A DNA stretch of 64,000 nucleotides from Fluviicola sp. (GTDB taxonomy: Bacteria > Bacteroidota > Bacteroidia > Flavobacteriales_D > Crocinitomicaceae): NCBI GenBank assembly GCA_017983675.1, contig JAGOAZ010000009.1, forward strand, positions 42,705-106,704. Direction: 5' to 3'. A program made the position numbers and the translations under genes. Below the pieces are notes generated by a model that worked only from the letters and a program-made list of their open reading frames with translations, made no database searches and was not told where the DNA came from. This document shows, in pieces, positions 1 to 9,946 of this stretch (the stretch's first letter is position 1; the number at the start of each line of letters is the position of its first letter).

Positions 1-1
1 C

Positions 2-769
2 GTATTAACAATCGTTGCAGTTTGGGTTATTTCTTCTTGGGAAACGTGGTGGTATGCGGCATCATTTAGTCAACGTGTTATGGTTGATTATTACCCGTTA
101 TTACTTTTACCGATTGGATTTTTCTTGCAGAATTTAACACGGAAAAAATCGATGATGTGGGGTGTTGGGTCATTTCTTTTTATTGCACTTTCCCTAAATG
201 TTATCCAGTCAATTCAGTTTGTAAAAGGTTATTTACACGAAGGCAGGATGTCAAAAGCGCATTATGCATACATTTTTGGCCAAATATCAATTCCAGCATA
301 CGATGACTATCGTTTACTCATCGATCGGTCAAGTTTTAACTGGGAAGAACGATTACGAAAATTTCACTACAAAGATCAACAACTCCAAACAAGTGTCTTT
401 TTTCAGTCTAATAAAATCTTCGAAGTTTTACCGAATTCTGATGCATCAATAGCAACAATTCCTTATTTTGAGCGATTAAAAACGGATGAATCGTTATTTG
501 ACGTTGAATTGGTTACTACAACGAGTGACACCACACAATCATGTCAGTTGAAGTTAGAATCGGTTAGTAAATTCAATTGTTATAGTTGGAATCAAATCGA
601 ATTGTCTCTAGGATTAAGAAAAGGAGAAAACAAACTGACTTTTCGCTATAACTTACCCGATATTCGACATCAAGCAGATAAAGTGCAGATTTACATTCAT
701 AATCCTAGTTCAGCGAAGGTTAGGGTTTCATCTTTGAAAATATCAGCAACCTCATTGATTCGTAAATGA
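2..769 (+). CDS. C-terminal part of an integral membrane protein (5' end outside window)
   Basis: The reading frame is open from base 2, upstream of the first ATG at 80, so this is the end of a longer gene. The visible part opens with a hydrophobic segment, then a Trp-rich loop (WETWWYAASF) leading to SQRVMVDYYP, a second hydrophobic segment (LLLLPIGFFL), and a third around FLFIALSLNV. A soluble tail of about 150 residues follows. The W..WWY..SF..R...DYYP..LLP pattern is what I recall from multi-spanning Bacteroidota membrane proteins often annotated as family 39-like glycosyltransferases, but the catalytic N-terminus is outside the window. Function is inferred only. It converges with the next gene, with 12 nt between the stop codons. 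Confidence 0.75.
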   Translation, partial: VLTIVAVWVISSWETWWYAASFSQRVMVDYYPLLLLPIGFFLQNLTRKKSMMWGVGSFLFIALSLNVIQSIQFVKGYLHEGRMSKAHYAYIFGQISIPAYDDYRLLIDRSSFNWEERLRKFHYKDQQLQTSVFFQSNKIFEVLPNSDASIATIPYFERLKTDESLFDVELVTTTSDTTQSCQLKLESVSKFNCYSWNQIELSLGLRKGENKLTFRYNLPDIRHQADKVQIYIHNPSSAKVRVSSLKISATSLIRK

Positions 770-781
770 TGAACTGCTCAA

Positions 782-1363
782 TCAGTTTTTATTCTTTTTT
801 TTCAATTGTTCTTCGATGCGTTTAGTGATTAATTGAAACAACAATTTCGCCTCTTTTTCATCAAGTTTTCGCCCAAACCGAATGGATTTCCCTTTGTAAT
901 CAAATGTTAATCGTTCGCCACCGCGAATCCATGGAGAATTTTCCCAAGCTGCTTGAAATGAGCTTTTTTCAGGAAAAGCCAAGCTGATTTTATCTATATT
1001 TTCAATGAAATATTCCTTGGAGGTGCCATATTTTTTAATGGCTGTTTTGATTGAAAAAGAAATTTTATCAATCTTCAAAAATTCACTTCCATACATTAAC
1101 CACAAAAAAGTTCGCCCAACTCGAACTGCATAATACATCCAAAAAGTCAAAAAGATGACCAATAAAATAGATAATTGATCTTTCATGTTTGCTTTCATTT
1201 CAAAGGTGTTCCAAGCCCAAATCATGACAGCTCCAATGGTTAACCACATGAAAAACCAAGCACCAATAATCGCTTTGTAAACGCCTACGCGTTCAGGAGT
1301 AATGATAATCGTTGTTTTTTCTGGTGTATCAACGTAACTAATTCGATTTCCAATCCATTTCAT
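782..1363 (-). CDS. Small two-helix membrane protein, function unknown
   Basis: The predicted protein has 193 residues. After a basic 30-residue N-terminus there are two hydrophobic helices (about residues 30-52, AIIGAWFFMWLTIG, and 64-84, LSILLVIFLTFWMYY). A soluble, mixed alpha/beta C-terminal half follows and ends in a lysine-rich tail. The arrangement of two adjacent helices followed by a compact soluble domain resembles bacterial membrane-anchored PH-like proteins, but I see no diagnostic motif and do not assign a family. It stands alone: convergent with the gene on its left and separated from the M42 peptidase gene by about 55 nt. Confidence 0.7.
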   Translation of the reverse strand: MKWIGNRISYVDTPEKTTIIITPERVGVYKAIIGAWFFMWLTIGAVMIWAWNTFEMKANMKDQLSILLVIFLTFWMYYAVRVGRTFLWLMYGSEFLKIDKISFSIKTAIKKYGTSKEYFIENIDKISLAFPEKSSFQAAWENSPWIRGGERLTFDYKGKSIRFGRKLDEKEAKLLFQLITKRIEEQLKKKNKN

Positions 1364-1419
1364 GCTGCAAATTTACAGTTTCTATTTCAAAACAGTTGAT
1401 TTCCGTTCTGTTTATTGAT

Positions 1420-2502
1420 TTACTCGAAATAATTGAATGTTTCTGTTCCTTTTAAACTTTTCAAGGTGTTGAAAATTAATGAAATCGTGTTCTCAACATC
1501 TGCTTTGTGGCACATTTCTACAGTAGTATGCATGTAACGTAATGGTAATGAAATTAATGCAGAAGGAACCCCCGAATTGGAATAAGCAAAAGCATCCGTA
1601 TCAGTTCCTGTTGCACGAGAAGCTGCTGCACGTTGGAATGCAATCTTTTCTTTTTCAGCAACTTGAATTATTTTGTTCAACAGTAAATTATGAACTGCAG
1701 GACCATAAGTTAGTACAGGACCTTTTCCACTACTCAAATCACCTTGTTCGATTTTATTAATCATAGGTGTTTGTGTATCGTGACAGACATCTGTTACAAT
1801 AGCAACGGTTGGTTTAATTCTGTTTGCAATCATTTCTGCACCACGTAAACCAACTTCTTCTTGCACGGCATTCACAATGTATAAACCAAAAGGCAATTTT
1901 ACTTTTTGTTCTGAAAGCAAGCGCGCAACTTCTGCAATCATGAATCCACCTACGCGATTATCAAGTGCTCTTCCGACGTAATTCTTCCCATTTAGAATGA
2001 TTAATTCATCTTCGTACGTAATCACACAACCAACATGCACTCCTAATTCCAACACTTCTTTATCGCTTGAACAACCTAAGTCCAAACAGATGTTTTTCAT
2101 GTTGGGCGCTTCGTCTTTTTCATGTCTTGTATGAATGGCGGGCCAACCAAAAACAGCTTTAACGATTCCTTTTGGTGTGTGAATGTTAACTCGTTTAGAA
2201 GGTGCAATCATGTGGTCACTACCGCCATTTCTTCTCACATAAACAAATCCGTCTTTGGTGATGTAATGAACAAACCAAGATATTTCATCTGCATGTGCTT
2301 CGATAACAACTTTATAATCAGATTTGGGATTGATAATAGCAACTGCTGAACCGTATGTGTCTGTTTGAATGTCATCTACAAATGGTCGGATATAATCCAT
2401 CCAAAGTTGTTGACCAGCTGATTCAAATCCTGTTGGGGCAGCGTTGTTGATGTATTTCGTTAAAAAGGCTTCGCTTTTTTTTGTGATGATTTTTTTAGAC
2501 AT
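1420..2502 (-). CDS. M42 family metallo-aminopeptidase
   Basis: The 360-residue protein has the full M42 (FrvX/PepA/DHH-aminopeptidase-like) pattern of di-metal ligands and catalytic residues: HADEISW near residue 70, GRALDNRVG, the tandem glutamates in VQEEVGLRGA, TDVCHDT, and a late RYMHTTVEM histidine. M42 enzymes are cytosolic, often tetrahedral dodecamers that remove N-terminal residues from peptides. There is no signal peptide, which fits a cytosolic role. The gene starts 1 nt after the stop codon of the large T9SS cargo gene upstream, so the two are probably co-transcribed. Substrate specificity cannot be read from the sequence; older labels such as endoglucanase M for this family are misleading. 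Confidence 0.9.
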   Translation of the reverse strand: MSKKIITKKSEAFLTKYINNAAPTGFESAGQQLWMDYIRPFVDDIQTDTYGSAVAIINPKSDYKVVIEAHADEISWFVHYITKDGFVYVRRNGGSDHMIAPSKRVNIHTPKGIVKAVFGWPAIHTRHEKDEAPNMKNICLDLGCSSDKEVLELGVHVGCVITYEDELIILNGKNYVGRALDNRVGGFMIAEVARLLSEQKVKLPFGLYIVNAVQEEVGLRGAEMIANRIKPTVAIVTDVCHDTQTPMINKIEQGDLSSGKGPVLTYGPAVHNLLLNKIIQVAEKEKIAFQRAAASRATGTDTDAFAYSNSGVPSALISLPLRYMHTTVEMCHKADVENTISLIFNTLKSLKGTETFNYFE

Positions 2503-2503
2503 G

Positions 2504-5500
2504 TTATCGTATTAATGTGGTATTTCCTTTGATTATTTGTTGTTCTCCACCAGCGCAGGTGATTTCTAAGTAATAGTCGTATGTATCTGGATCAAGTAAT
2601 TTTCCTTTGAACTTCCCGTCCCAACCTTTTGAAATGTCTTTTGTTTCAAAAACCAGTTCTCCCCAACGGTTATAAACTCGGAATAACAGTTGTTCGGTTA
2701 TTTCACTTCGGACATAAAGTACATCGTTTTTCCCGTCGCCATTTGGAGTGAACGCATTGGGTACATACACCCAAGCGCGGTCACAAATAAATTGAACAAC
2801 TTTTACACTTACTGTATCCGTTTGAATACAGATGCCATCGGTAACACTTACTGTGTATGTAGTATTCTGTGTTGGTGTGGCGATAACAGTGTTGATATTG
2901 TTCACATTTAGTGTTGAGGATGGCGTCCAATTGTACGTATATCCCAAAGGGGTTGCACTTATCGTGCTCGAATTTCCAAGGGTTACAAATCCCGGATTAG
3001 CAACAGCATTCACAACGCCATTGATTGCACCGACATGAATGAAAATGGAGTCTTTTGCAATACAACCATTCGATCCAGTAGCGGTGCAATAAATCCAAGA
3101 ACTTGTTGTTGGATTTGCACTAATAATTGCAGGATTTGTAGTCGGAGTGATGAGGTTCAAGGGCGACCAAGCGTATTGAAAAGTTACATTAGGAATAGCT
3201 ATTGCAGCAGTTAAACTTGTCGATTCTTGCACACAAATAGAATCGTTTCCGGTGATATCTAAACTACCAGAAACATAAAAAACACGCACTGAATCTATTG
3301 CTGAACAGAAACTGTTACTTGCTTGTAGGTAAAAAGTTGTTGAATTAGTTACTGTTGTCGATAAGACGGAATCAGTTATTGAAACATTTAACGTATCTGT
3401 AAATTGTGCATTACTTGACCAAATAAATTGTGTTGCAGTACCGAGAGTCAGTGCATTTAAAGTGATTGAATTTTGCGCACACAAGACTGTGTCGTTTGGA
3501 AGAGCAAGTTGAACTTCAGGGAACACTGTAATGATTGTTTTCGCTGTATCAGTAAGCAAACAAACACTATCGGTAACTAATAAGGTTGCTTCATAAATTC
3601 CCGGTTCAGTATAGGTGATTTGTGGTGAGAAAATCACAGAAGTTGTATCTCCATTGCCGAAGTCCCACAAATAATTATTCGAACCAGCACTCGTGTTATT
3701 AAATTGAACGGTGAAATCTGCACAACCTGATATACTACTTGCTGTAAATTGCGCGTCTGGAATCAAGTCAAAATCAAATTTAAAAACAAGGTTATTACAA
3801 TTGCTGCTCAAGTTTTGTTGCGACCAAGCGTTTGTTGTCGTTGGAAAATCACTATAACCTCCACATCCACCACAAACAGATTGGTAAACGACACCGTTTT
3901 TATCAAATCGTGAAGTCCCACCATCAACATGTTCATTGGCAAATGCTCCACCTAAATATGTTCCATATAACAAACCACTAAAATCACCTTTGAAAACACC
4001 TAAATAGAAATCAAAACCATTTGCGGGATTTTGTTGGAAAGCATTTGCAGAAACGGGCATTCCACTTAAAGGAGTTGACTGAAAAATATTTGCTCCCCAA
4101 CCAGAAACATAGATATTACCACAAATATCAACTAAAAATGCAGAAGGGGAGATGTTAATGTTTGAGTTACTATTCCCAAAAGTTGTTGCGTTGAGAATTG
4201 AAGTCAAAGAAGGATTTATTTTCGCAATAAACTGACCGCTGTTAGGATTTCCGGTAGCATTTAAAAGTGGAAATTGACCTCCCATCGATTGTCCGAGTAC
4301 ATAAACATTGTTCAAACGATCTATTTCAACAAAAAACAATTGGTCATAAAGTGAAGTTCCGATGTAACTACTTCGAACTAAAGTTTGTCCATTTGGAGAA
4401 AGTTTCCCAACAAAACCGTCAGCTTTCCCTCCCAAATAGGTTGGATTAAATGCACCGCTTGTTCCTGGAATAGTTGTGCTTGAAGTTCCACCAGCAAACA
4501 AGATGTGGTAGGTTGAATCAATTTTCACTGAATAACACGCGTCGTTGTTTGCTCCTCCAAAATAACTCGACCATTGCAGTGTGTTTAAATTGTTACTTAA
4601 TTTAAAAAGCACAGCATCTTGTTGACCAGCATTATTTGCTTGAAATGGATTTAAAGTTGGGAAATTGGTAGAGCGCGAACAAGAAGCTACAATACAATTC
4701 CCAAGGGAATCAAGCATGATTTCTCCACGAAATTGATCGCCATAATTGGTGGTGAGTGAATCGTATGCTGCAACTGAGTTATAGTTTCCTGAAGTCAATT
4801 TGTAATTTACGCCATCATTTTGGGAACCGCCCATGTAAGTTGACCCTATCAAATTATGTCCGTTAGCGCTTATTTTAGCAACATAAATATCTGTTCCAGC
4901 CGATCCGAAATTTGAACCGTTAAAATTAATTGATAGGGGAGTTCCCCCAGCATGAGTTGTTTGATAACCATTTACGATTGGAAAATCTAAGCTTGAAGTA
5001 ACACCATACAAATAAACGTTGTTTTGTTTGTCGCAGATTAAGCTATGAGCTGTTTCTGTTCCTTGATTATTGTCGCCTCCACCAAGAAAAGTTGTCCAAA
5101 GCATCGTGCTTCCATCTGCTGCATATTTTGAAATAAAAGCGTCAGTTGTTATCGAATTGCCAACATTAGCAAGGGTAAAATTGGAAGTAATATCGTACGC
5201 AGCGCCATCTGGAGTTGGATATGCATTTCCATAAATTGTCCCGGCAGAATAGGCCGTGCCATCGTATCCATATGTTGCTGTCATTCCAAAATTATCAGTA
5301 ACGGAACCACAATACGTTGCGAAAACTAAAGTGGGGTCGATGATCAACGTTGCGTCTTTGTCCCAGTTTTCAATTGCAAACGTCACGATATTATCCGTAA
5401 GCACAAATTTACTTTTAAGTAGGGTCATTTTACCAGATTTCAGTTGGTAAACAACGGGCTTTTCCTCGATAATAGCACCCAATGATGTGGTGATTTTTAA

Positions 5501-6064
5501 ATTCCCGTTTTTTTCGATAGAAATTTTTTCAGCACCCTTCCAATCAATAGCAATTTGTGATGGATCACTTCCAGGTGCACACCAAAGTTCGTATTTGAAC
5601 TGTGAATCGTTATCAATTATTCGTAAGTCAATACTTGGATAAAAGTCATGCAGCACAACTTGTTGAAAGCCTTTGACGTTTTCTTTCCATTTGGATTGCT
5701 CGTTACCTATGAAAAAATTGAAATAATGCGGAGTTGGGATGTCTTTAGTAATGTTGGTTACTGCATTCGATCCAATAAAATGGGCGGCAACAAGAGCTGA
5801 TTTATATGAAATATCAGTTTTTCCACTAACTGGGTTTGCATGTGCATTGTGTAAATCGCTGTAATCTCTAATGTCGTATACAAAACCATGTTGTTGCACC
5901 CAAATTGTATGTGCTTGTGAGCGAGATTGAAACAGGATTTTTTCGTCCCATTGCCCTTTGTTTTCGAGCAAAGGATGATAAATTGAATGCTTGTATTCGT
6001 TTTCTTGTAACCAACAATTTAAACTGATCAAGCATGCAACTAAAAAAGACAGCAATTGTTTCAT
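2504..6064 (-). CDS. Large secreted T9SS cargo with beta-propeller-like repeats, PKD domain and type B sorting domain
   Basis: The 1,186-residue protein begins with a signal peptide (MKQLLSFLVACLISLNCW). Residues about 30-250 carry the N-terminal module typical of large Bacteroidota surface proteins (ENKGQWDEKILFQ, later DATLIIDPTLVFATYCG). Residues about 250-800 are SBBP-like repeats with recurring D.FGMTATYGYDGTAYSAGT-, WSSYFGG- and YLYGVTSS-like blades. Then comes a PKD domain (about 790-870; YLWDFGNGDTT, YTEPGIYEATLLV) and Ig-like segments. The C-terminus (about 1095-1186; VPNAFTPNGDGKNDVL, FRVYNRWGELVFE, WDGKFKG) is the CHU_C/T9SS type B sorting domain. It is therefore expected to cross the outer membrane by T9SS and be released or attached. 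Ligand unknown. The M42 peptidase gene follows after 1 nt. Confidence 0.9.
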   Translation of the reverse strand: MKQLLSFLVACLISLNCWLQENEYKHSIYHPLLENKGQWDEKILFQSRSQAHTIWVQQHGFVYDIRDYSDLHNAHANPVSGKTDISYKSALVAAHFIGSNAVTNITKDIPTPHYFNFFIGNEQSKWKENVKGFQQVVLHDFYPSIDLRIIDNDSQFKYELWCAPGSDPSQIAIDWKGAEKISIEKNGNLKITTSLGAIIEEKPVVYQLKSGKMTLLKSKFVLTDNIVTFAIENWDKDATLIIDPTLVFATYCGSVTDNFGMTATYGYDGTAYSAGTIYGNAYPTPDGAAYDITSNFTLANVGNSITTDAFISKYAADGSTMLWTTFLGGGDNNQGTETAHSLICDKQNNVYLYGVTSSLDFPIVNGYQTTHAGGTPLSINFNGSNFGSAGTDIYVAKISANGHNLIGSTYMGGSQNDGVNYKLTSGNYNSVAAYDSLTTNYGDQFRGEIMLDSLGNCIVASCSRSTNFPTLNPFQANNAGQQDAVLFKLSNNLNTLQWSSYFGGANNDACYSVKIDSTYHILFAGGTSSTTIPGTSGAFNPTYLGGKADGFVGKLSPNGQTLVRSSYIGTSLYDQLFFVEIDRLNNVYVLGQSMGGQFPLLNATGNPNSGQFIAKINPSLTSILNATTFGNSNSNINISPSAFLVDICGNIYVSGWGANIFQSTPLSGMPVSANAFQQNPANGFDFYLGVFKGDFSGLLYGTYLGGAFANEHVDGGTSRFDKNGVVYQSVCGGCGGYSDFPTTTNAWSQQNLSSNCNNLVFKFDFDLIPDAQFTASSISGCADFTVQFNNTSAGSNNYLWDFGNGDTTSVIFSPQITYTEPGIYEATLLVTDSVCLLTDTAKTIITVFPEVQLALPNDTVLCAQNSITLNALTLGTATQFIWSSNAQFTDTLNVSITDSVLSTTVTNSTTFYLQASNSFCSAIDSVRVFYVSGSLDITGNDSICVQESTSLTAAIAIPNVTFQYAWSPLNLITPTTNPAIISANPTTSSWIYCTATGSNGCIAKDSIFIHVGAINGVVNAVANPGFVTLGNSSTISATPLGYTYNWTPSSTLNVNNINTVIATPTQNTTYTVSVTDGICIQTDTVSVKVVQFICDRAWVYVPNAFTPNGDGKNDVLYVRSEITEQLLFRVYNRWGELVFETKDISKGWDGKFKGKLLDPDTYDYYLEITCAGGEQQIIKGNTTLIR

Positions 6065-6166
6065 AATGGAAAGATAGTTATTTGTTTAAAAAGGTTGCTT
6101 TTTTTTGTGAAAGAACTTTTTTAAACAAGCTTTGATGTGTATTTTTGGAAAACTAATTTTGATCAC

Positions 6167-6745
6167 ATGACGACTCAATGGTTAATAAATGAAGTTGCAA
6201 CAATAACGGAGAAAAACATTCAGTTGTTAAAAGCTAAATTTTCGACCTTGTCAGCTGCACAATTAAATTGGAAACCAACGGCCGATTCATGGAGTATAGC
6301 TGAAGTATTTGCTCATTTGAATGAATATGCGTTGTTTTACCACAATGCGTTGAAAACGCGCATGAATGCAACAAAATTCAGAACGCCGCAATTAGAATTC
6401 ACTTCTTCTCCTTTGGGAAGATCATCTTGGGTTTCTATTAAACTGGGAAAAGAGAAAAATGTAAAACGCAAATTTTCAGCGCCGAAATTCTACGATCCTA
6501 GTCGAACAAAATCCTTATTAACAGGTAATGAATTAGTTGATTTTAGTTCGAAGCAACAAGAGTTTCTGACTATAATAGAACAATCCTTACAGGTAAACAT
6601 GCGGAAAGTAAAGGTGCCAATTGCACTTTCTAAATTGATTCGTTTTCGTTTGGGAGATGTGCTATTGTTTGTAGCTTATCACAATGAACGACACATTCAG
6701 CAAGCGATAAATATTACCAAAATGCCCAAATTCCCAAAAAAATGA
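6167..6745 (+). CDS. DinB-fold (YfiT/DUF1569-like) putative metal-dependent protein
   Basis: A 192-residue DinB-superfamily four-helix protein. The conserved pieces are the N-terminal WKPTADSWSIAEVFAHLNEY segment, which carries the first metal-ligand histidine, and the C-terminal VAYHNERHIQQA with the HxxxH pair. Members of this fold include bacillithiol/mycothiol-dependent transferases and many proteins of unknown function; it is unrelated to DNA polymerase IV despite the name. An in-frame GTG lies upstream at 6137, but the ATG at 6167 matches the usual family N-terminus (MTTQWLINEV) and is preferred. The stop codon overlaps the ATG of the next gene (ATGA), so translation is probably coupled. 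Confidence 0.8.
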   Translation: MTTQWLINEVATITEKNIQLLKAKFSTLSAAQLNWKPTADSWSIAEVFAHLNEYALFYHNALKTRMNATKFRTPQLEFTSSPLGRSSWVSIKLGKEKNVKRKFSAPKFYDPSRTKSLLTGNELVDFSSKQQEFLTIIEQSLQVNMRKVKVPIALSKLIRFRLGDVLLFVAYHNERHIQQAINITKMPKFPKK

Positions 6746-7497
6746 CACCAGTTTTTGCCTATTGTTCGGTTGCAATTTCTCCGATGAGAAAAGAAGCGGC
6801 TGATGCATCAGAGATGGTGTCACAATTGCTTTTTGGTGAGCCGGTTGAAGTAATCAAAATTTCAGACAATTGGATTCAAATTCGTTCGTATAGTGATAAC
6901 TATGAAGGCTGGGTTGATGAAAAACACCTGCGTTTTTTACGTGAAAAAGAATTTTATCGCTGGTTGGATGGATTAACGACAGAACATCAGTTTCAACGGT
7001 TATTAAAAACAGAAAATGGAACTTTACGCATTGTGCGTGGTTCATTTGTTCCAAGTGAAGTAAGTCCAGTTTTTACGATCGGTTCAGATCAGTACGAATG
7101 GTTAGATACTGAGGTTCCATTTGACCAAACAAAAACAGCTGTTGCATTAGATTACTTAAATACACCTTATTTGTGGGGAGGAAAGCATATCTTTGGCATC
7201 GATTGTTCAGGTTTTACTCAAATCATACATCGACTTTTTGACATCAATTTACCACGAGATGCATACCAACAAGTCGAACATGGTCAAACAATTCCTTATG
7301 GCGAGCAAGAAGCAGGAGATGTTGCTTTTTTTGTGAACGCAAATGGACGTGTACATCATGTAGGAATACTCCTTGCGCCAAATGAAATCATTCATGCAAG
7401 TGGATTCGTACGAATTGATGATTTTGATCAAGAAGGAATAAGCAGAAGAATTGACAAAAAACGATCACACCAGTTTTATTGCATCAAACGATTTTAG
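6742..7497 (+). CDS. NlpC/P60 cysteine peptidase with N-terminal SH3-like domain
   Basis: The 251-residue protein has a bacterial SH3-like domain at about residues 1-75 (GEPVEVIKISDNWIQIRS, YEGWVDEKHLR), a linker with a second SH3-like element, and an NlpC/P60 domain from about residue 130. The catalytic Cys155 lies in IDCSGFTQ and the catalytic His206 in VHHVGILL. The family cleaves peptide cross-links or stem peptides of peptidoglycan, typically gamma-D-Glu-diaminopimelate bonds (YkfC/Spr-like). No signal peptide is visible, so it may be a cytoplasmic muropeptide-recycling enzyme like YkfC; that is inference. It is translationally coupled to the DinB-fold gene by a 4-nt overlap. Confidence 0.9.
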   Translation: MTPVFAYCSVAISPMRKEAADASEMVSQLLFGEPVEVIKISDNWIQIRSYSDNYEGWVDEKHLRFLREKEFYRWLDGLTTEHQFQRLLKTENGTLRIVRGSFVPSEVSPVFTIGSDQYEWLDTEVPFDQTKTAVALDYLNTPYLWGGKHIFGIDCSGFTQIIHRLFDINLPRDAYQQVEHGQTIPYGEQEAGDVAFFVNANGRVHHVGILLAPNEIIHASGFVRIDDFDQEGISRRIDKKRSHQFYCIKRF

Positions 7498-7590
7498 TTA
7501 ATTGTTTGTTTAAAAGTTCGTGGTTTTTCCTAGTTGAATGTGCAAATCGCTAGTTGAAAACAAATTATATTTGCACTCAAATAAAATTCA

Positions 7591-8511
7591 ATGCGCATTT
7601 TAATAACTGGTGGGGCAGGATTTATTGGAAGTAATCTATCAAAAAGACTCGTTGATGATGGTCACGAAGTTGTTGTGCTCGATAATCTTCTTCGAGGAAA
7701 TAAATTGGATAAGTCAACATTTGAAGCAATACATTTTATCAATGGTGATGTAAGAGATTTTGAAACCGTTAATCAAGCTTCAAAAGGCTGTGATGTGATT
7801 TTTCATTTCGCAGCAGTTTTAGGTGTTGATATCGTTGCGGACAATCCTGTTGAAACAATGGATGTAGAAGTGATAGGAACACGAAACATTGTGAACGCTG
7901 CGTTAGGCAATAATGTTCAACATGTTTTGTATGCCTCCACAAGTGGGATTTATGGTCATACTTCGTTTGAAAATTTGTTGACGGAAGAAATTTTAGTCGA
8001 TCCAAAAACGTCTTACGCCATGGCAAAGCGGTACAATGAAATTTATCTAGCTTCACATTACGAAGAAAAGAAGATTAACGTAATTTCCTTGCGTTTTTTC
8101 AATGTTTATGGTCACAATCAAGATAATAGAATGGTAGTGCCTCGTTTTTTTGAACAAGCTAAAAACAATGAGCCAATCACTATTTTTGGAACAGGGAAAC
8201 AAACGCGTGACTTCACTTACATTGACGATACAGTAGAGGCTTGCGTTCGATTAATGAATACAAAAGGTTGTCATATAGTTAATATAGCAAACGAAAACGA
8301 GTGGTGTATTGAAGATTTAGGCTTGAAAATCCGTGAAATTACAGGTGCAAAGTCACCAATTCAATTCATCGATGCGCCAAAAAAACGTTACGACTATGAA
8401 GTGGAACGTAGAGTTGGAAGTTCGTTGAAATTACAAGCAATGACGGGATATAAACCAGCGACCAATTTAGAAGAAGGACTTCTTAAAATAATAGCAATTA
8501 ATAGTAAGTAA
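7591..8511 (+). CDS. NAD-dependent epimerase/dehydratase (extended SDR)
   Basis: The 306-residue protein is an extended short-chain dehydrogenase. It has the N-terminal Rossmann motif GGAGFIGSNL, DNLLRG after beta-2, the HFAAVLG segment, STSGIYG carrying the catalytic Ser/Thr region, and the YxxxK catalytic pair in SYAMAKRYNE. The RFFNVYG and RDFTYIDD motifs are typical of UDP-sugar enzymes such as UDP-glucose 4-epimerase and UDP-glucuronate decarboxylase. Exact sugar substrate unknown. A Bacteroidota -7 element TATATTTG lies at 7566-7573, but I find no well-spaced -33 TTG. The gene starts 12 nt before glyA and probably shares its transcript. Confidence 0.9.
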   Translation: MRILITGGAGFIGSNLSKRLVDDGHEVVVLDNLLRGNKLDKSTFEAIHFINGDVRDFETVNQASKGCDVIFHFAAVLGVDIVADNPVETMDVEVIGTRNIVNAALGNNVQHVLYASTSGIYGHTSFENLLTEEILVDPKTSYAMAKRYNEIYLASHYEEKKINVISLRFFNVYGHNQDNRMVVPRFFEQAKNNEPITIFGTGKQTRDFTYIDDTVEACVRLMNTKGCHIVNIANENEWCIEDLGLKIREITGAKSPIQFIDAPKKRYDYEVERRVGSSLKLQAMTGYKPATNLEEGLLKIIAINSK

Positions 8512-8523
8512 TAACACAACAAC

Positions 8524-9798
8524 ATGAAACGAGATCAAGAAGTTTTTAATTTAATCGCAGACGAAAAGCAACGTCAACTTCACGGAATCGAATTGATTGC
8601 ATCCGAAAACTTTGTTTCTGATGAAGTGATGGAAGCAATGGGTTCTGTTTTAACAAACAAGTACGCAGAAGGATTACCAGGTAAAAGATACTATGGTGGT
8701 TGTGAAGTTGTCGATAAAGTTGAACAACTTGCAATTGATCGTTTGTGTAAATTGTTTAATGCAACTTGGGCGAATGTTCAGCCACATTCAGGTGCTCAAG
8801 CAAATGCAGCTGTATTTTTGGCTTGTTTGCAACCTGGCGATAAAATTTTAGGTTTCGATTTAAGTCATGGCGGTCACTTGACACATGGTTCTGCAGTTAA
8901 TTTTTCTGGTAAATTATACCAACCTTTCTTCTATGGCGTAAGCAAAGAAACGGGAATGGTAGATTATGACTTAATGGAAGAAGTTGCAAGAAGAGAAAAA
9001 CCAAAAATGATTATTTGTGGTGCTTCTGCTTATTCAAGAGATTGGGATTACGCACGTATTCGTAAAGTTGCAGATGAGGTTGGAGCACTTGTTTTAGCTG
9101 ATATATCTCATCCAGCTGGATTGATTGCTGCAGGTTTGCTTTCTGATCCGTTAGAACATTGCCACATTGTCACTTCAACAACGCACAAAACTTTACGTGG
9201 TCCCCGTGGTGGAATTATCATGATGCGTCATAACTTCGATAATCCATTTGGATTGAAATGGAATAATGGAAATCCAAAATCAATGGCAGCCTTATTGGAT
9301 GCAGCAGTCTTCCCTGGTATTCAAGGTGGTCCTTTGGAGCATGTCATTGCTGCTAAAGCAGTTGCGTTTGGAGAAGCATTATCCGATAACTATAAAACAT
9401 ACATGCAACAAGTGAAGAAAAATGCAGCTGTAATGGCTGATGAATTCACGCGTTTGGGTTATAAAATTATTTCTGGAGGAACAGATAATCACAGCATGTT
9501 AATTGATTTGCGCTCAAAAGGCGTGACTGGAAAAGATGCTGAAAACACGTTGGTAAAAGCAGACATTACCGTAAACAAAAACATGGTTCCTTACGATACT
9601 GAATCACCGTTTATTACTTCAGGCATTCGTGTTGGAACGCCTGCATTGACTTCTCGTGGTGTTAAAGAAGATGAGATTCCTGCTATTGTTGCTTTAATTG
9701 ATCGTGTTTTGATGAACATCAATGACGAGGCTACAATTGAAGCTGTTCGAAAAGAGGTGAATAAATTAATGTCAAACAGACCATTGTTTCAGTGGTAA
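8524..9798 (+). CDS. glyA: Serine hydroxymethyltransferase
   Basis: The 424-residue, full-length PLP enzyme interconverts serine plus tetrahydrofolate and glycine plus 5,10-methylenetetrahydrofolate, the main source of one-carbon units. Family signatures are [10 protein letters not shown] near the N-terminus, [40 protein letters not shown] and the PLP-lysine motif [15 protein letters not shown]. The C-terminal region [18 protein letters not shown] is also intact. The gene follows the SDR epimerase by 12 nt and ends at a strong intrinsic terminator at 9816-9847. Confidence 0.98.
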   Translation: MKRDQEVFNLIADEKQRQLHGIELIASENFVSDEVMEAMGSVLTNKYAEGLPGKRYYGGCEVVDKVEQLAIDRLCKLFNATWANVQPHSGAQANAAVFLACLQPGDKILGFDLSHGGHLTHGSAVNFSGKLYQPFFYGVSKETGMVDYDLMEEVARREKPKMIICGASAYSRDWDYARIRKVADEVGALVLADISHPAGLIAAGLLSDPLEHCHIVTSTTHKTLRGPRGGIIMMRHNFDNPFGLKWNNGNPKSMAALLDAAVFPGIQGGPLEHVIAAKAVAFGEALSDNYKTYMQQVKKNAAVMADEFTRLGYKIISGGTDNHSMLIDLRSKGVTGKDAENTLVKADITVNKNMVPYDTESPFITSGIRVGTPALTSRGVKEDEIPAIVALIDRVLMNINDEATIEAVRKEVNKLMSNRPLFQW

Positions 9799-9815
9799 AA
9801 AATAACATCATCATG

Positions 9816-9847
9816 AAAGAGGTTGTTTCTGCAACCTCTTTTTTTTT
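9816..9847 (+). terminator. Intrinsic terminator of glyA
   Basis: A perfect 10-bp stem AAAGAGGTTG / CAACCTCTTT with a 6-nt loop (TTTCTG) is followed by a run of T. It lies 17 nt after the glyA stop codon. Confidence 0.93.
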
Positions 9848-9888
9848 GTGTGTTTTTTTGAAGTCATTTGATTTAAAGTTGAACTATT

Positions 9889-9921
9889 TTGAATACGATC
9901 CTATAATTCCATTTATATTTG
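9889..9921 (+). promoter_or_regulatory. Candidate Bacteroidota promoter for fahA
   Basis: TTG at 9889-9891 and TATATTTG at 9914-9921 are separated by 22 nt, slightly longer than the usual 19-21. The element lies 26 nt upstream of the fahA ATG and just after the glyA terminator, where a new promoter is needed. Confidence 0.4.
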
Positions 9922-9946
9922 TATTGAATAACTAAGTAATCGATAT

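Noticed and set aside
2504..6064. Repetitive stretches in the T9SS cargo gene as DNA-level tandem repeats
   Set aside because: The repeats are at protein level and diverged; I see no near-identical DNA repeat units.
6137..6166. GTG-initiated extension of the DinB-fold gene
   Set aside because: The extra residues are not family-like and overlap a -7-like TATTTTTG box at 6140-6147. ATG at 6167 is preferred.
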